From: Caldichromatium japonicum
Lineage (GTDB): Bacteria > Pseudomonadota > Gammaproteobacteria > Chromatiales > Chromatiaceae
Reading direction: 5' to 3'
Length of the DNA: 64,000 nt
Assembly: GCF_011290485.1 (NCBI RefSeq)
Contig: NZ_CP048029.1
Coordinates: forward strand, 2,180,501 to 2,244,500
A program made the position numbers and the translations under genes. Positions 39,276-49,882 of this stretch are shown here, piece after piece (the first letter of the stretch is position 1; every line of letters starts with the position of its first letter). A model generated the notes under the pieces. The model was not told where the DNA came from. It saw only the letters and a program-made list of their open reading frames with translations, and ran no database searches.

Positions 39276-40156
39276 TGCATCTCTCCGAACAGGGCACGTA
39301 CCTCGGGGACTAGGCGTACTCCGGTGCGACGTTCAACGGTTTCCTGGACAAGGTCGATCAGCCGCCGGATGTCGCTTGCCCGCGCCCCGCCGCGGTTGAT
39401 GATGAAATTGGCATGTTTCTCCGAGACCTCAGCACCGCCGATCCGCAGGCCCTTGAGCCCCGCCGCATCGATCAGACGCGCGGCATAATCGCCCGGCGGA
39501 TTGCGAAAAACCGAGCCGCAACTCGGTTGGCCGACCGGCTGAGTCGCGGCGCGGCGCGCAAGTAGCTCGCGGATCTGGGCCAAACCGGCAGCGCCATCAC
39601 CGAGGGTGAGAACGAGCTCGGCGGCTAGGAACCATTCGCCATCCGGCCCCTGAACCTGGCGATAGCCGGGGCGGTAGTCGGTGGCTAGGCGCTCACGGAT
39701 CTGTCCCCAACGATCAAGCGTCCAGACCCGATCCACAAAGCTCCAGGTCTCGCTCCCCCAGGCGCCGGCATTCATGGCCAGGGCACCACCCAGGGTCCCG
39801 GGGATGCCGGCCAAGAACTCGATCCCACGCAGGTCCTGGTGCGCCGCCAAGCGGGCTAAGCGCGCGCTGGGGACCCCTACCTCGGCATATAACCGCGTCT
39901 CCCCGCGCCGCGCCAGACCATTCAAGGCGCCGGCGGTTAGGATCACGGTCCCGGGAAAACCGGCATCATCGATCAGGACATTGCTGCCCAGACCCAGCCA
40001 GAGGACCGGCTCATCGGGCGAGAGCTGGCGGATGCAGGCAGCGGCATCATCGAGGTCTGCCGGGCGATAGAGCCGACGCGCTGGCCCGCCGACCCGCCAG
40101 GTGGTATAGCGCGCCAGAGGTTCATCGTATTGCCAGACACCGCGCAATGCCATCAT
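39272..40156 (-). CDS. murB: UDP-N-acetylenolpyruvoylglucosamine reductase MurB
   Basis: MurB reduces UDP-GlcNAc-enolpyruvate to UDP-MurNAc using FAD and NADPH. The 294-residue protein is the short type: [28 protein letters not shown] (FAD), [39 protein letters not shown] with the catalytic Ser, and [12 protein letters not shown]. Two ATGs in a row start it. An unusual 198-bp repeat-bearing gap separates it from murC, whereas almost every other junction in the cluster overlaps. Confidence 0.96.
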   Translation of the reverse strand: MMALRGVWQYDEPLARYTTWRVGGPARRLYRPADLDDAAACIRQLSPDEPVLWLGLGSNVLIDDAGFPGTVILTAGALNGLARRGETRLYAEVGVPSARLARLAAHQDLRGIEFLAGIPGTLGGALAMNAGAWGSETWSFVDRVWTLDRWGQIRERLATDYRPGYRQVQGPDGEWFLAAELVLTLGDGAAGLAQIRELLARRAATQPVGQPSCGSVFRNPPGDYAARLIDAAGLKGLRIGGAEVSEKHANFIINRGGARASDIRRLIDLVQETVERRTGVRLVPEVRALFGEMQ

Positions 40157-40203
40157 CGGGCAGAACCTCTGCTTGTCTGCGTCTGCGCCTTGGAGCGAGT
40201 TGA

Positions 40204-40310
40204 CGGTGAGTCAGCCAGGACCCTGAGCGTGCCAGGACCGCTCAGAGGCGGGAGCAGGGGCGAACACAGCGACTCACCGCATCCCATGACCAAGCATCCC
40301 ATGACCAAGC
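40204..40310. repeat. Nested inverted and tandem repeats in the murC-murB gap
   Basis: An outer 9-bp inverted repeat CGGTGAGTC/GACTCACCG (40204-40212 and 40271-40279) encloses an inner 7-bp one CTGAGCG/CGCTCAG (40223-40229 and 40239-40245). GCCAGGACC occurs twice (40214, 40231). GCATCCCATGACCAA is tandemly duplicated (40279-40293 and 40294-40308). The arrangement looks like an inserted structured element. No coding frame of note lies in it. Confidence 0.6.
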
Positions 40311-40354
40311 GGACGCGCAAATGCTGAGATCTCGGTTCGATGTTCATACTGTCC

Positions 40355-41779
40355 TCATAGACCTCGCTCGATCAATTGGGGCAGACGCGCGGCTAGGCGT
40401 CCGATGTCCCCTGCCCCGGCGATGAGCAGGATGTCACCGTCGCGCAGCAGATTGGCCAAGAGCCCTGGGATTTCATCCAGCTCCTGGGCGAAGATCGGGT
40501 CGATGGCACCGCGCATCCGGATAGCACGGCTCAAGGCGCGGCCATCGGCGCCCGGGATCGGCTGTTCGCCTGCCGGATAGACCTCACACAAGACCAGGGC
40601 ATCGGCGCTGGAAAGGACCGCGACAAAATCCTCGAATTGTTCTTGGGTGCGGGTATAGCGATGCGGCTGAAAGACCAGGACGACACGCCGCCCCGGCCAG
40701 CCGGCGCGCGCTGCATCAAGGATGGCCGCTAACTCGCGCGGATGATGACCATAGTCATCGACCACAAGTAACTGCCGACCTTGGGGGTCAGTCACTGCAT
40801 GCGCCGCGAAACGCCGCCCGACCCCCTGGAAATGGGCAAGCCCGCGAGCGATCGCCTCGATCCCGACGCCGAGTTCCAAGGCCACGCTGATCGCTGCCAG
40901 GGCATTGAGCACATTGTGCCGGCCCGGCAGATTGAGCATGAGCTCCAGGGGTTGATCGAGCCCTTCACCCTCGACCCGAAAATAGCTATGCATCCCCTGG
41001 ATCTGGATGGCCGTGGCACGCAGGTCGGCCTCGGGTACGGTGCCATAGGTACGCACCGGACGCGAGACCTGGGGGATCAAGGCGCGCACCTCGGGGTCAT
41101 CGAGACAGAGCACCGCCAGGCCATAGAAAGGCAGATGATGGAGAAACTCCCTGAAGGTTTGGCGCAACCGCTCGAAATCATTGCCATAGGTGTGCATGTG
41201 GTCGGCATCGATGTTGGTGACCACCGCAAGCATCGGCTGGAGATATAAGAATGAGGCGTCGCTCTCATCTGCCTCGGCGACCAGATATTGGCTGGTCCCT
41301 AGCCGGGCATTGGCACCAGCGCTATTGAGCCGGCCGCCGATGACAAAGGTCGGGTCCAGACCGCCCTCGGCAAGGAGGCTTGCGATCAGGCTGGTCGTCG
41401 TGGTCTTGCCGTGGGTCCCAGCGACCGCGACGCCGTAATAAAAACGCATAAGCTCAGCCAGCATCTCGGCGCGACGCACGATGGGCACCCGCCGAGCACG
41501 CGCAGCGCCGATCTCGGGGTTGCTTTCATCGATGGCGCTCGAGACCACCACGGCATCGGCCTCCTGGACCTGCTCTGGGCGGTGTCCGATGAAGACCTGG
41601 ATGCCGAGTGCGCGCAGGTGCTGAGTGACCTCGCTGTCGCGCAGATCCGAACCGCTCACGTCATAGCCAAGATTGGTCATGAGCTCGGCAATCCCGCTCA
41701 TTCCGACACCGCCGATCCCGACGAAGTGCACCTGACGCACCCGTCCCATGCGAGCTGCTGAATGACGCTGGACGCTCAT
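40355..41779 (-). CDS. murC: UDP-N-acetylmuramate--L-alanine ligase MurC
   Basis: MurC adds L-Ala to UDP-MurNAc. The 474-residue ligase has [18 protein letters not shown] at the N-terminus, the ATP loop [42 protein letters not shown], and a C-terminal domain with [14 protein letters not shown] and VFQPHRYTR. It overlaps murG by 4 bp. Confidence 0.97.
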   Translation of the reverse strand: MSVQRHSAARMGRVRQVHFVGIGGVGMSGIAELMTNLGYDVSGSDLRDSEVTQHLRALGIQVFIGHRPEQVQEADAVVVSSAIDESNPEIGAARARRVPIVRRAEMLAELMRFYYGVAVAGTHGKTTTTSLIASLLAEGGLDPTFVIGGRLNSAGANARLGTSQYLVAEADESDASFLYLQPMLAVVTNIDADHMHTYGNDFERLRQTFREFLHHLPFYGLAVLCLDDPEVRALIPQVSRPVRTYGTVPEADLRATAIQIQGMHSYFRVEGEGLDQPLELMLNLPGRHNVLNALAAISVALELGVGIEAIARGLAHFQGVGRRFAAHAVTDPQGRQLLVVDDYGHHPRELAAILDAARAGWPGRRVVLVFQPHRYTRTQEQFEDFVAVLSSADALVLCEVYPAGEQPIPGADGRALSRAIRMRGAIDPIFAQELDEIPGLLANLLRDGDILLIAGAGDIGRLAARLPQLIERGL

Positions 41780-42864
41780 ACATCCCTCCCTGCGGCCAGT
41801 TCCAGACAGGCCGAGGCGATCTCGGCCGCCGCCTGGGGCCGGGCAAGCCGGTGTGCTGCCTGGGCCAGGGACAGGCAGGCTGCACGATCGGCCAGGAGCG
41901 GCCTTAAGGTAGCGGCAAGATGCTCGGGGGTCAGCTCCTGCTGAATGATCAAGCGCGCCGCCCCTGCCTCGGCGAGATAACGGGCATTGGCCCGCTGGTG
42001 ATCATCGACGGCATAGGGATAGGGCACCAGGATGGCGCCCAGCCCAGCGGCAGCAAGCTCGGAGACGGTCAGGGCGCCGGCGCGGCAGACCACCAGATCG
42101 GCCCAGGCATAGGCTGCAGCCATGTCGCGGATAAAGGGGACGACCTCGGCCGTAAGACCAGCCGCCTGATAGGCGGCCTGCGCCTCTGCAAGCAGACGCT
42201 CGCCAGCCTGATGAAGCACCAGTGGACGCTTGGCGGGATCCAACAGGGCAAGCGCCTGGGGCAGCGTGCGGTTCAACGCCTGAGCACCCAAGGATCCACC
42301 CAGGACCAAGAGATGCGCTGGACCCGTGCGTCCCTGCATGCGCTCCTCAGGAGGCGGCAGCTCGATGATCGCTTGGCGCACGGGGTTACCACTCAGGATC
42401 GCCCCGCGTCTGGACGGAAAACTGCCTGGAAAGGATTCGAATACCCGGTCGGCGATATGCGCCAGCAGGCGATTGGCCAATCCAGGGATACTGTTTTGTT
42501 CATGGATGAGGAGCGGGATGCCAAGGAGTTGCGCAGCCAGGCCCCCGGGGGCTGAGACGAAACCGCCCATCCCCAGTACCGCACCTGGCTGTTGCTGACG
42601 CAGGATGGCATGCGCTTGGCCCACGGCCCGACCTAGACGCATGGGCGCTTTTAGCCAGGCGCCCGCACCCTTGCCGCGCACCCCCTCGATCCCGATCCAT
42701 TCGATCGCCAATCCCTGCTCGGGGACCAGGCGCGCCTCCATGCCGGCGCGTGTCCCTACCCAGAAAACCTCGGCGCCTGCCTGGCGCAACATCTCGGCCA
42801 CCGCCAAGGCGGGAAAGATATGTCCGCCGGTCCCCCCGGCCAGGATCGCTATACGCTGGCCCAT
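41776..42864 (-). CDS. murG: UDP-GlcNAc:undecaprenyl-PP-MurNAc-pentapeptide transferase MurG
   Basis: MurG makes lipid II from lipid I at the inner face of the membrane. The 362-residue GT28 enzyme has [20 protein letters not shown], a second glycine loop [13 protein letters not shown], and the donor-site [23 protein letters not shown]. The frame is open to 42948, but [14 protein letters not shown] is the standard start and gives a 16-bp overlap with ftsW. Confidence 0.97.
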   Translation of the reverse strand: MGQRIAILAGGTGGHIFPALAVAEMLRQAGAEVFWVGTRAGMEARLVPEQGLAIEWIGIEGVRGKGAGAWLKAPMRLGRAVGQAHAILRQQQPGAVLGMGGFVSAPGGLAAQLLGIPLLIHEQNSIPGLANRLLAHIADRVFESFPGSFPSRRGAILSGNPVRQAIIELPPPEERMQGRTGPAHLLVLGGSLGAQALNRTLPQALALLDPAKRPLVLHQAGERLLAEAQAAYQAAGLTAEVVPFIRDMAAAYAWADLVVCRAGALTVSELAAAGLGAILVPYPYAVDDHQRANARYLAEAGAARLIIQQELTPEHLAATLRPLLADRAACLSLAQAAHRLARPQAAAEIASACLELAAGRDV

Positions 42865-44054
42865 GGTGTCTTCGTCTTCCGGTAACCGTCGAGCTCGAGG
42901 CGACGCAAATCGGCGTCGATGCGCAGCAACAGCCCGATCGCCATACAACCGACCATCAGGCTATTGCTGCCATAGCTCATGAAGGGCAAGGTCAGCCCCT
43001 TGGTCGGCAGGATGCCGATGTTGACCCCGATATTGATGAAGGATTGCAGACCGATCCACAACCCAATCCCCTGGGCCAGATAGGCATCGAACGGACGCTG
43101 CATAGATTCGGCACGGGCGCCGATCCCCAGGGCGCGCCAGGTGATAAAGACGAATGCGGCGATTAGGACCAGCATCCCGACCAGTCCCAGCTCCTCACCG
43201 ATCACCGAGGCCAGGAAATCAGTATGGGCCTCGGGCAAGAAGTATTGCTTCTGGATGCCATTGCCCAGGCCGACCCCGACCCATTCACCGCGCCCGAAGG
43301 CGATCAGCGCCTGACTGAGCTGATAACCCGAATTGAATGGGTCCTCCCAGGGATTGAGGAATGAACTCACCCGCTCCAGACGATAGGGCGAAAAGATCAC
43401 CAAGAGGATAAAACCCAGACCGACAATCCCCAGCAGAACGATGAAGGGCAACAGGCTCGCCCCACCGAGAAAGAGCATCCCCATCACCGTGGCCAACATG
43501 ACAGCGGTGGTGCCAAAATCGGGTTGCATCAGAATCAGGGCAGCAGCGATCCCGACCAGGATCAGGGGACGGATAAAACCCGAGAGCCGATTGACGACCT
43601 TGTCGGCATGCCGCACCAGATAACCTGCAACATAGACGATCGCAAACAGCTTGACGAACTCAGATGGCTGGAGATTGAGCGGGCCCAGCGGGATCCAGCG
43701 GGTGGCGCCGTTGACCGTACGCCCGAGCCCAGGGATCAACACCAGGATCAGGACCAGGGTACTGACCAGAAATAGCCAAGTACCATGCCGTTCCCACCAG
43801 CCCAGAGGCACCCGATAGGCCAGTCCCCCTAGGGCAAGGGACAATCCCAGGGCCAAGGCATGACGCAGCGAATAATAAAAGGGGTTGTGACAGCAGGACT
43901 CGGCGATCGACAGCGAGGCCGAGGTGACCATCACCCAGCCGAAGGCAAGCAGACCCAACGCCCCGAGGAGCAATGGATAATCCAAAGGCGCCAGCTGGCG
44001 GAGGCGCCCTGGGCTGCGCATGCGGCCCTCCGGCCCTTTCGCCGTAACCTTCAT
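42849..44054 (-). CDS. ftsW: Peptidoglycan glycosyltransferase FtsW
   Basis: FtsW polymerises lipid II at the septum together with FtsI. The 401-residue SEDS protein has about ten membrane helices, the large loop after AYRVPLGWWERHG, LQPSEFVKLFAIVYVAGYL, LIQPDFGT-type IRMQPDFGTTAVM, QALIAFGRGEWVGVGLGNG with the catalytic-region residues, and GLTLPFMSYGSNSL. ATG overlaps the murD TGA. Confidence 0.97.
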   Translation of the reverse strand: MKVTAKGPEGRMRSPGRLRQLAPLDYPLLLGALGLLAFGWVMVTSASLSIAESCCHNPFYYSLRHALALGLSLALGGLAYRVPLGWWERHGTWLFLVSTLVLILVLIPGLGRTVNGATRWIPLGPLNLQPSEFVKLFAIVYVAGYLVRHADKVVNRLSGFIRPLILVGIAAALILMQPDFGTTAVMLATVMGMLFLGGASLLPFIVLLGIVGLGFILLVIFSPYRLERVSSFLNPWEDPFNSGYQLSQALIAFGRGEWVGVGLGNGIQKQYFLPEAHTDFLASVIGEELGLVGMLVLIAAFVFITWRALGIGARAESMQRPFDAYLAQGIGLWIGLQSFINIGVNIGILPTKGLTLPFMSYGSNSLMVGCMAIGLLLRIDADLRRLELDGYRKTKTPWASV

Positions 44055-45457
44055 GTCGGCAGCCTCAACACCGCCTCAGCGAAGGCCCGACCGCGGTGCT
44101 CATAGTTGGCGAACATATCGAAGCTGGCACAGGCCGGTGAGAGCAGGACACAATCGCCCGGACGCGCCCAGGTGTCGGCGAGATGCACTGCCTCATCCAG
44201 ATCGGCGGCCCTGACCAGGGGTGCAGCGCCATCCAGGGCGGCTGCGATCAGAGGCGCATCCTGGCCGATCAAAATGACAGCCCGCGCCGCACGCCGAACG
44301 GGGTCGCGCAGCGGGGAAAAGTCGGCGCCCTTGGCGAGACCGCCAGCGATCAACACGACCCGGCCTGTCGCATCCTCAGGCAGCAATCCCTCGAGCGCCG
44401 CAATGGTTGCCCCCGGATTGGTGCCCTTGGAGTCGTCATACCAGCGCACCCCCTGGCGCTCGGCGACCAGGACGCAGCGATGGGGTAGCCCCGCGAACTC
44501 GCGCAGCACCGCGCAAGCGATCGCCTCGGGGATGCTGCAGGCATCGGCAAGCGCCAAGGCAGCGAGCGCATTGGCGAGATTGTGCCGGCCCGCTAGACGC
44601 ACCTCGGCGGCAGGCATGAGCGGGCGTTCGCCCTGGTACAACCAGATTTGTCCCCGGGAGCGGCGCAGGCCGAAATCAGTACCCTGGGGCTCGCGCAGGG
44701 TAAAGCCAATCTCGCGCTCGGCGGCCCTGGGCATGGCCGCGACGATCGGGTCATCGCGGTTGACGATCGCGACCCGCGCATCCCGATAGATCCGCGCCTT
44801 GGCCTGGGCATAGTCATCCAGACTCGCATACCGATCGAGATGGTCGGGCGAGAGATTGAGCACGGCTGCCGCTTGTGGTGCTAGTCCCTCGGTGGTCTCG
44901 AGCTGAAAACTCGATAGCTCCAGGACATAGAGCTCGACCCCCGGATCCAGGAGATCGAGCGCCGGCGTCCCGAGATTGCCGCCGACCGCCACCCGCTGCA
45001 GAGCGCGGGCAGCCATCTCCCCGACCAGGGTAGTGACCGTACTCTTGCCGTTTGAGCCCGTGATGGCACAGATCGGGGCCTGAGCCGCCTGGGCAAAGAG
45101 CGCGATGTCACCTCGCACCGGCATCCCGCGCGCTAGGGATTCTTGGACGAGCGGCTCGCTGAGGGGCACCCCAGGGCTTAGGATGAACTCCGTGGCACGG
45201 GCAAAGACCTCGGGGGTAAAACCGCCCAGAAACACCGGCACCTCGGGGAGCTCGGCGCGCAGGGCATCGAGGCAGGGCGGCTGGACGCGGGTGTCGGCCA
45301 CCGCGACGGATGCGCCCTGGGCGCGCAGATAACGGGCACAGGAGAGCCCGGTCTTGCCTATGCCCAGGACGAGGATGAAAGGGCCCTCATGCCAGGCGCG
45401 GCCAGCGGCTGCGGTGGTCTCAGGAGGCAGAGGCGCAAAGGGCGTCATGGCCATCAC
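44051..45457 (-). CDS. murD: UDP-N-acetylmuramoylalanine--D-glutamate ligase MurD
   Basis: MurD adds D-Glu to UDP-MurNAc-L-Ala. The 468-residue ligase has [36 protein letters not shown] (ATP loop), [33 protein letters not shown] and [15 protein letters not shown]. It follows mraY with a 4-bp overlap. Its product would be passed to MurE, which is absent from this cluster. Confidence 0.97.
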   Translation of the reverse strand: MMAMTPFAPLPPETTAAAGRAWHEGPFILVLGIGKTGLSCARYLRAQGASVAVADTRVQPPCLDALRAELPEVPVFLGGFTPEVFARATEFILSPGVPLSEPLVQESLARGMPVRGDIALFAQAAQAPICAITGSNGKSTVTTLVGEMAARALQRVAVGGNLGTPALDLLDPGVELYVLELSSFQLETTEGLAPQAAAVLNLSPDHLDRYASLDDYAQAKARIYRDARVAIVNRDDPIVAAMPRAAEREIGFTLREPQGTDFGLRRSRGQIWLYQGERPLMPAAEVRLAGRHNLANALAALALADACSIPEAIACAVLREFAGLPHRCVLVAERQGVRWYDDSKGTNPGATIAALEGLLPEDATGRVVLIAGGLAKGADFSPLRDPVRRAARAVILIGQDAPLIAAALDGAAPLVRAADLDEAVHLADTWARPGDCVLLSPACASFDMFANYEHRGRAFAEAVLRLPT

Positions 45458-46536
45458 CGGATCTTGAGGCTCGCCAGACCGATCAGCACCAGCACCACGG
45501 TCATGATCCAGAAACGGACGATGACCCTGGGTTCAGGCCAGCCCTGGAGCTCGAAATGATGATGCAGGGGCGCCATGCGGAAGATCCGCTTACCGGTGAG
45601 CTTGAACGACAGCACCTGCAGCATCACCGAGACGGTCTCGGCAACGAAGACCCCGCCCATGACAAAGAGCACCAGCTCCTGACGTGCGGCGACCGCTACC
45701 ACCCCCAGCGCTGCACCCAGCGCCAGGGCACCGACGTCGCCCATGAAGACCAGGGCAGGATAGGCGTTGAACCACAAAAAACCCAGCCCCGCCCCCACCA
45801 GGGCGGCGCAAAAGACCACCAGTTCCCCGACCTGGGGCAGATAGGGGATCAGAAGATAGTTGGCGATCTGCGAGTGGCCCGCGGCATAGGTAAAGACCCC
45901 CAGCGCACCTGCGACCAGGACGGTCGGCATGATGGCAAGCCCATCCAGTCCATCGGTGAGATTGACGGCATTGCTCGCCCCCACGATCACGAAATAGGTC
46001 AACAGGATGAACCAGGGACCGAGCTGGATGGCGAGGTCCTTGGTATAGGGGATCAACAGGGCGGTCTCGGCCGGCGAGGTGGCGGTGACATACAGGGCGA
46101 TGGCTGCCACAAAGCCGCAGACCGTCTGCCAGAAATACTTCCAGCGCGCGGGCAGGCCCCTCGGGTCGCGCTTGATGAGCTTTTTGTAATCGTCGACCAG
46201 GCCGATCAGCCCAAAGGCCAGGCTGGTCAGCAAGGCGATCCAGACATAGCGATTATCGAGCTCAGACCATAGCAGGGTGGCAGCAGTCACCGCGACCAGG
46301 ATCAGCGCCCCACCCATGGTCGGGGTGCCGGACTTGGCGAGATGGCTCTGCGGGCCATCGTTGCGCACCGTCTGGCCGATCTTATAGACGCGCAGCCGCC
46401 GGATCATAGGTCGCCCGATCAGGAGGGCAATTGTCAAGGCGGTGAGGACGCTGAGGATGGCGCGCAGGGTCAGATAATGAAAGACCGAGAACCCCTTGTG
46501 AAACAGGGCGAGCCAGTCGGTGAGATACAGCATCAT
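45454..46536 (-). CDS. mraY: Phospho-MurNAc-pentapeptide transferase MraY
   Basis: MraY moves phospho-MurNAc-pentapeptide onto undecaprenyl phosphate, giving lipid I. The 360-residue, ten-helix protein has [13 protein letters not shown], the acidic motif [36 protein letters not shown] and [15 protein letters not shown]. It lies 45 bp after the murF remnant, whereas an intact murF would normally abut it. Confidence 0.98.
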   Translation of the reverse strand: MMLYLTDWLALFHKGFSVFHYLTLRAILSVLTALTIALLIGRPMIRRLRVYKIGQTVRNDGPQSHLAKSGTPTMGGALILVAVTAATLLWSELDNRYVWIALLTSLAFGLIGLVDDYKKLIKRDPRGLPARWKYFWQTVCGFVAAIALYVTATSPAETALLIPYTKDLAIQLGPWFILLTYFVIVGASNAVNLTDGLDGLAIMPTVLVAGALGVFTYAAGHSQIANYLLIPYLPQVGELVVFCAALVGAGLGFLWFNAYPALVFMGDVGALALGAALGVVAVAARQELVLFVMGGVFVAETVSVMLQVLSFKLTGKRIFRMAPLHHHFELQGWPEPRVIVRFWIMTVVLVLIGLASLKIR

Positions 46537-46581
46537 GTTGGCTTGATTCTGTTCCTATCTTGGAATCGTCTCGGTCCAGCG

Positions 46582-46845
46582 CTACTGAACATCGGGCTCT
46601 GTCGGCTGAGCCGGAGGATCAAAGGCAGTGCAAAGCGCCGCAACGATCTGTTCCATCCGCGCCGCGCGCAATCCCTTGACCAGCAGCCGATCCCCAGGCC
46701 GAAGCTCGGTGCTGAGGCGATTGCGGAGTACGGACGAGTCAGCATAGTGCTCGGCGCCTGGGCCGAAGGCTTGGGTCAATGTCCACATGGTAGATGGCCT
46801 CCGGGCAAGGGTCTCCCCGCGCCGAATATCTCCTCTCCACCTCAT
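46582..46845 (-). pseudogene. murF: murF remnant: C-terminal fragment only; murE missing
   Basis: MurF should add D-Ala-D-Ala to the UDP-MurNAc-tripeptide and be about 450 residues. Here an 87-codon frame keeps only the end of its C-terminal domain: QAFGPGAEHYADSSVL and RPGDRLLVKGLRAARMEQIV. The family KGSR motif reads KGLR. The preceding 19 codons match neither MurE nor MurF. The frame's ATG overlaps the ftsI TGA (ATGA), where murE would normally start. A later ATG at 46788, with GGAGG nine bases upstream, could give a 68-residue product. All of murE and over 80% of murF are gone, either by deletion or by an assembly collapse. Confidence 0.85.
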
Positions 46846-48626
46846 GGCTTGACCCCCTGGTTGTGTTGCGCCGCGAGCAGCATGGAAGGCGCCGGGTTAT
46901 CTGGTGGGACGTTGAAGAGGCGCAAGGCACCCTCCATCACTCGCTGAAAGATAGGCGCGGCCACCACCCCCCCGTAGTATTCGCCGGCGCTCGGCTCGTC
47001 AATCATGACCACCATCACGAAATGCGGCTGGTGGGCGGGGACGAATCCGGCAAAGACCGATTGATAGCGGTTGCTGGCATAGCCGGCGTGGCCCGCAGAC
47101 TTTTTGGCGGTGCCTGTCTTACCAGCGGCCCGGTAGCCTGGGATCATCGCCAATTTTGCGGTCCCCTGCTCCGAGACCACGGTCTCCATCATGGCGCGCA
47201 GCCGCTGGGCCGTCTCGCGGCTCAGGATACGGACGCCGGATGGCGACTCGGGTCGCATCGAGGGATCGCGTTTGAGCAGGGTCAACGGGCGCTTAACCCC
47301 GTCGGCGGCTAGGACCAGATAGGCCTGGGCCAGTTGCATAGGGGTGACCGACAGGCCATAGCCGAAGGCATGGGTGGCATGCTCGAAAGGTCGCCAGGTC
47401 GAGTAATGCCGTAGGCGCCCTGGGCTTTCGCCCGGAAAACCTATCCCAGTGGTATGACCAAACCCCAGGCGGTCATACAGCCTCCAGAGGGTTTCATAGC
47501 TCATCTTCTGGGCAATCTTGACCGCCCCGACGTTGCTCGATTTGGTGATGATACCGGTGACGTCGAGAGTGCCGTAATTGTGGACATCGCGCACCACATT
47601 GCCAGCCACAGTATAAGGCTCGGTCGAAAAATGGCTCGCTGGGGTGATGACCCCGGTTTCCAGGGCAGCAGCGACCACAAAGGGCTTGAGCGTCGAACCG
47701 GGCTCCATCAGGTCGGTCAGGGTGCGATTACGCCGGCGCTCAGGGTTTGAGTTGCGCTCGCTGTTCGGGTTGAAACTCGGCTGATTAACCATAGCCAGGA
47801 CCTCGCCGCTGGCCACATCAAGCACCACCAGACTGCCCCCTTTGGCACGATGCTCAGTGACCGCAGCCTTGAGCTCGCGATAGGCCAGATATTGCAGGCG
47901 CCGGTCCAGGGTGAGGGCAAGATCGTGTCCAGGGCGCGCCGGACGGACCTGTTCGACCTCTTGCACGGCGCGCCGGCGCCCATCCTGAATGACCCGCTTG
48001 AGCCCAGGCTCGGCCTTGAGGATGCGGTCATAGGCCAGCTCGATCCCTTCCTGACCTCGATCCTCGATGTTGGTATAGCCGATGACATGGGCAAAGACCT
48101 CGGCGCCCGGATAGAAACGGCGATATTCATTCTCGAAATCGATGCCTTCAATCCTGTGTTTGGCGATCACTGACCGAAGGGCTTGCGCCTCATCGAGACT
48201 GATGCGCCGTTTGACATAGAGAAAGCCCTTATCGCGGTTGGCCTCGATCCGATCGCGCAGAAAGGCGGGGTCGAGATCGAGGGTGCGCGCAAGCAGGATG
48301 ATCCTGTCAGGCTGATTGACCAGTCTGCGCGGATCGCACCAGACGGTCTCGACCGGGGTACTGACGGCGAGGGGCTCACCATTGCGATCGGTGATGATCC
48401 CGCGCCGCGCCGGAATGACCGCATCGCGCAGATAACGCGCCTCGCCTTCACGCTGGAGGAACTCGTTTTGAATCACCTGGCGATAAAAGACCCCAGCGGT
48501 CAGGATACCAAAGGCTACAGCCAGGCCCAGCATCAGCAGGCGGCGGCGTAGGCGCAGATCCGGCGCCGAACGGGGCTGAAGCGGCGCCCGCGACATGCGG
48601 GGATGGCGCCAATCAAGGCTGATCAT
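46842..48626 (-). CDS. ftsI: Septal peptidoglycan transpeptidase FtsI (PBP3)
   Basis: FtsI crosslinks septal peptidoglycan. The 594-residue protein has one N-terminal membrane helix (LLMLGLAVAFGILTAGVFY), the dimerisation-type region with RGIITDRNGEPLAVSTPV, and a transpeptidase domain with the active-site EPGSTLKPF (Ser of SxxK), TKSSNVGAVK (SxN) and AAGKTGTAKK (KTG). It overlaps ftsL by 14 bp. The gene ends at the point where the murE-murF loss begins, and its own end looks intact. Confidence 0.97.
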   Translation of the reverse strand: MISLDWRHPRMSRAPLQPRSAPDLRLRRRLLMLGLAVAFGILTAGVFYRQVIQNEFLQREGEARYLRDAVIPARRGIITDRNGEPLAVSTPVETVWCDPRRLVNQPDRIILLARTLDLDPAFLRDRIEANRDKGFLYVKRRISLDEAQALRSVIAKHRIEGIDFENEYRRFYPGAEVFAHVIGYTNIEDRGQEGIELAYDRILKAEPGLKRVIQDGRRRAVQEVEQVRPARPGHDLALTLDRRLQYLAYRELKAAVTEHRAKGGSLVVLDVASGEVLAMVNQPSFNPNSERNSNPERRRNRTLTDLMEPGSTLKPFVVAAALETGVITPASHFSTEPYTVAGNVVRDVHNYGTLDVTGIITKSSNVGAVKIAQKMSYETLWRLYDRLGFGHTTGIGFPGESPGRLRHYSTWRPFEHATHAFGYGLSVTPMQLAQAYLVLAADGVKRPLTLLKRDPSMRPESPSGVRILSRETAQRLRAMMETVVSEQGTAKLAMIPGYRAAGKTGTAKKSAGHAGYASNRYQSVFAGFVPAHQPHFVMVVMIDEPSAGEYYGGVVAAPIFQRVMEGALRLFNVPPDNPAPSMLLAAQHNQGVKP

Positions 48627-48903
48627 GACCAGGACCCTCGATCAAAAGCACATCCCCCGCGCGGGGGGCAAACATCCCCAGTTCGCGCCGGGCCTTGCGC
48701 TCGACGAGGACATGGGTGGACAAGGCCGCTTCTTCGAGACGCAAACGGTTCCATTCGATATCGATCGCATCGCGCTGGGCACGCAGCTCTTGCAACCGCA
48801 CGAAATGGATACGGGTCAGATACTTCACATAGATCACGGCCATCGCCGTTGACAGGACCGCGGCGATCAGGCTCAAGATAACCAGCATCCGCGCGTGGGT
48901 CAT
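48613..48903 (-). CDS. ftsL: Cell division protein FtsL
   Basis: The 96-residue bitopic protein has a short cytoplasmic start (MTHARM), one membrane helix (LVILSLIAAVLSTAMAVIYV), and a periplasmic coiled coil (RLQELRAQRDAIDIEWNRLRLEE). FtsL pairs with FtsB and FtsQ and activates FtsWI. The ATG overlaps the rsmH TGA by 4 bp, which decides the start within a longer open frame. Position between rsmH and ftsI supports the call. Confidence 0.93.
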   Translation of the reverse strand: MTHARMLVILSLIAAVLSTAMAVIYVKYLTRIHFVRLQELRAQRDAIDIEWNRLRLEEAALSTHVLVERKARRELGMFAPRAGDVLLIEGPGHDQP

Positions 48904-49859
48904 GGCAGGCGCTCGGCGACCCGCATGATGGCGCTGCGCGCCCGCGGATTGCCAGTGACCTCTTGCACCGAAGGACGCACCGCCTTGCCGACCGGACGCA
49001 GACGTCCCCCCACCATGGGGCCCTGAACCGCTGCCCATTTGGGGAGCCTCGGACCTTGCGCCTCGCGGCGGATAAAATGCTTGACGAGACGGTCTTCAAG
49101 CGAGTGAAAACTGATCACGACGAGTCGCCCTCCAACTGCAAGGCGCTCAACGATCTGGTCCAGACAGCGGCTCAATGCATCCAGTTCGCGATTGACCTGG
49201 ATACGCAGGGCCTGAAAGGTGCGCGTCGCCGGGTGCTTGCCGGGCTCACGGGTCGGGACAGTGCGCGCCACCAGATCGGCCAATTGGCGAGTGGTACGGA
49301 GGGATTCGCGGGCGCGCGCCGTGACGATGGCCCGTGCGATCCGCCCGGCAAAACGCTCCTCACCGAAGTTACGCAATACCTGTACGATCTCGTCCTGAGT
49401 GGCACGGGCCAGCCAGTCGGCGGCCGATTCATCTTGGTGTGGGTCCATGCGCATATCGAGCGGCCCATCGGTCATAAAGCTAAACCCGCGCTCGGGTTGA
49501 TCCAATTGGGGCGAGGACACCCCCAGATCCAGCAGCAGGCCGTGCACCGGACCGGTCAGACCAGACTGATCGAGCAGACGATTGAGCTCGGCAAATGAGC
49601 CCTGACGGATCGTAAAACGCCGGTCGGATGCGGCCAACAATTCCCCCGCTGTAACCGCTTCGGGATCGCGATCGAGCCCAAGCAAGCGCCCTGCGGCATC
49701 CAAGCGGGAGAGGATGGCGCGGCTATGGCCGCCCCGCCCGAAGGTACCATCGACATAGATGCCATTTGCTTGTAGTACCAGGGCAGACACGGCTTCCTCG
49801 AGTAATACGGATTGATGCGACAACGGCGATGTCTCTTGATCAACGCGCTTCCTGCGCAC
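48900..49859 (-). CDS. rsmH: 16S rRNA (cytosine(1402)-N(4))-methyltransferase RsmH (MraW)
   Basis: RsmH methylates N4 of C1402 in 16S rRNA, next to the 2'-O site modified by RsmI, which is also encoded here. The 319-residue protein has HQSVLLEEAVSAL, DGTFGRGGHSRAIL (SAM loop), LLDLGVSSPQLDQPERGFSF, GERFAGRIARAIV and ISFHSLEDRLVKHF. It lies just downstream of mraZ, 23 bp after the ancestral mraZ stop. Confidence 0.97.
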   Translation of the reverse strand: MRRKRVDQETSPLSHQSVLLEEAVSALVLQANGIYVDGTFGRGGHSRAILSRLDAAGRLLGLDRDPEAVTAGELLAASDRRFTIRQGSFAELNRLLDQSGLTGPVHGLLLDLGVSSPQLDQPERGFSFMTDGPLDMRMDPHQDESAADWLARATQDEIVQVLRNFGEERFAGRIARAIVTARARESLRTTRQLADLVARTVPTREPGKHPATRTFQALRIQVNRELDALSRCLDQIVERLAVGGRLVVISFHSLEDRLVKHFIRREAQGPRLPKWAAVQGPMVGGRLRPVGKAVRPSVQEVTGNPRARSAIMRVAERLP

Positions 49860-49882
49860 CGATTGCTCTGGGGGCGGGATGA

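Noticed and set aside
46739..46930. Alternative 63-codon frame across the ftsI/murF junction
   Set aside because: It showed no MurE or MurF motif and overlaps the intact ftsI end.
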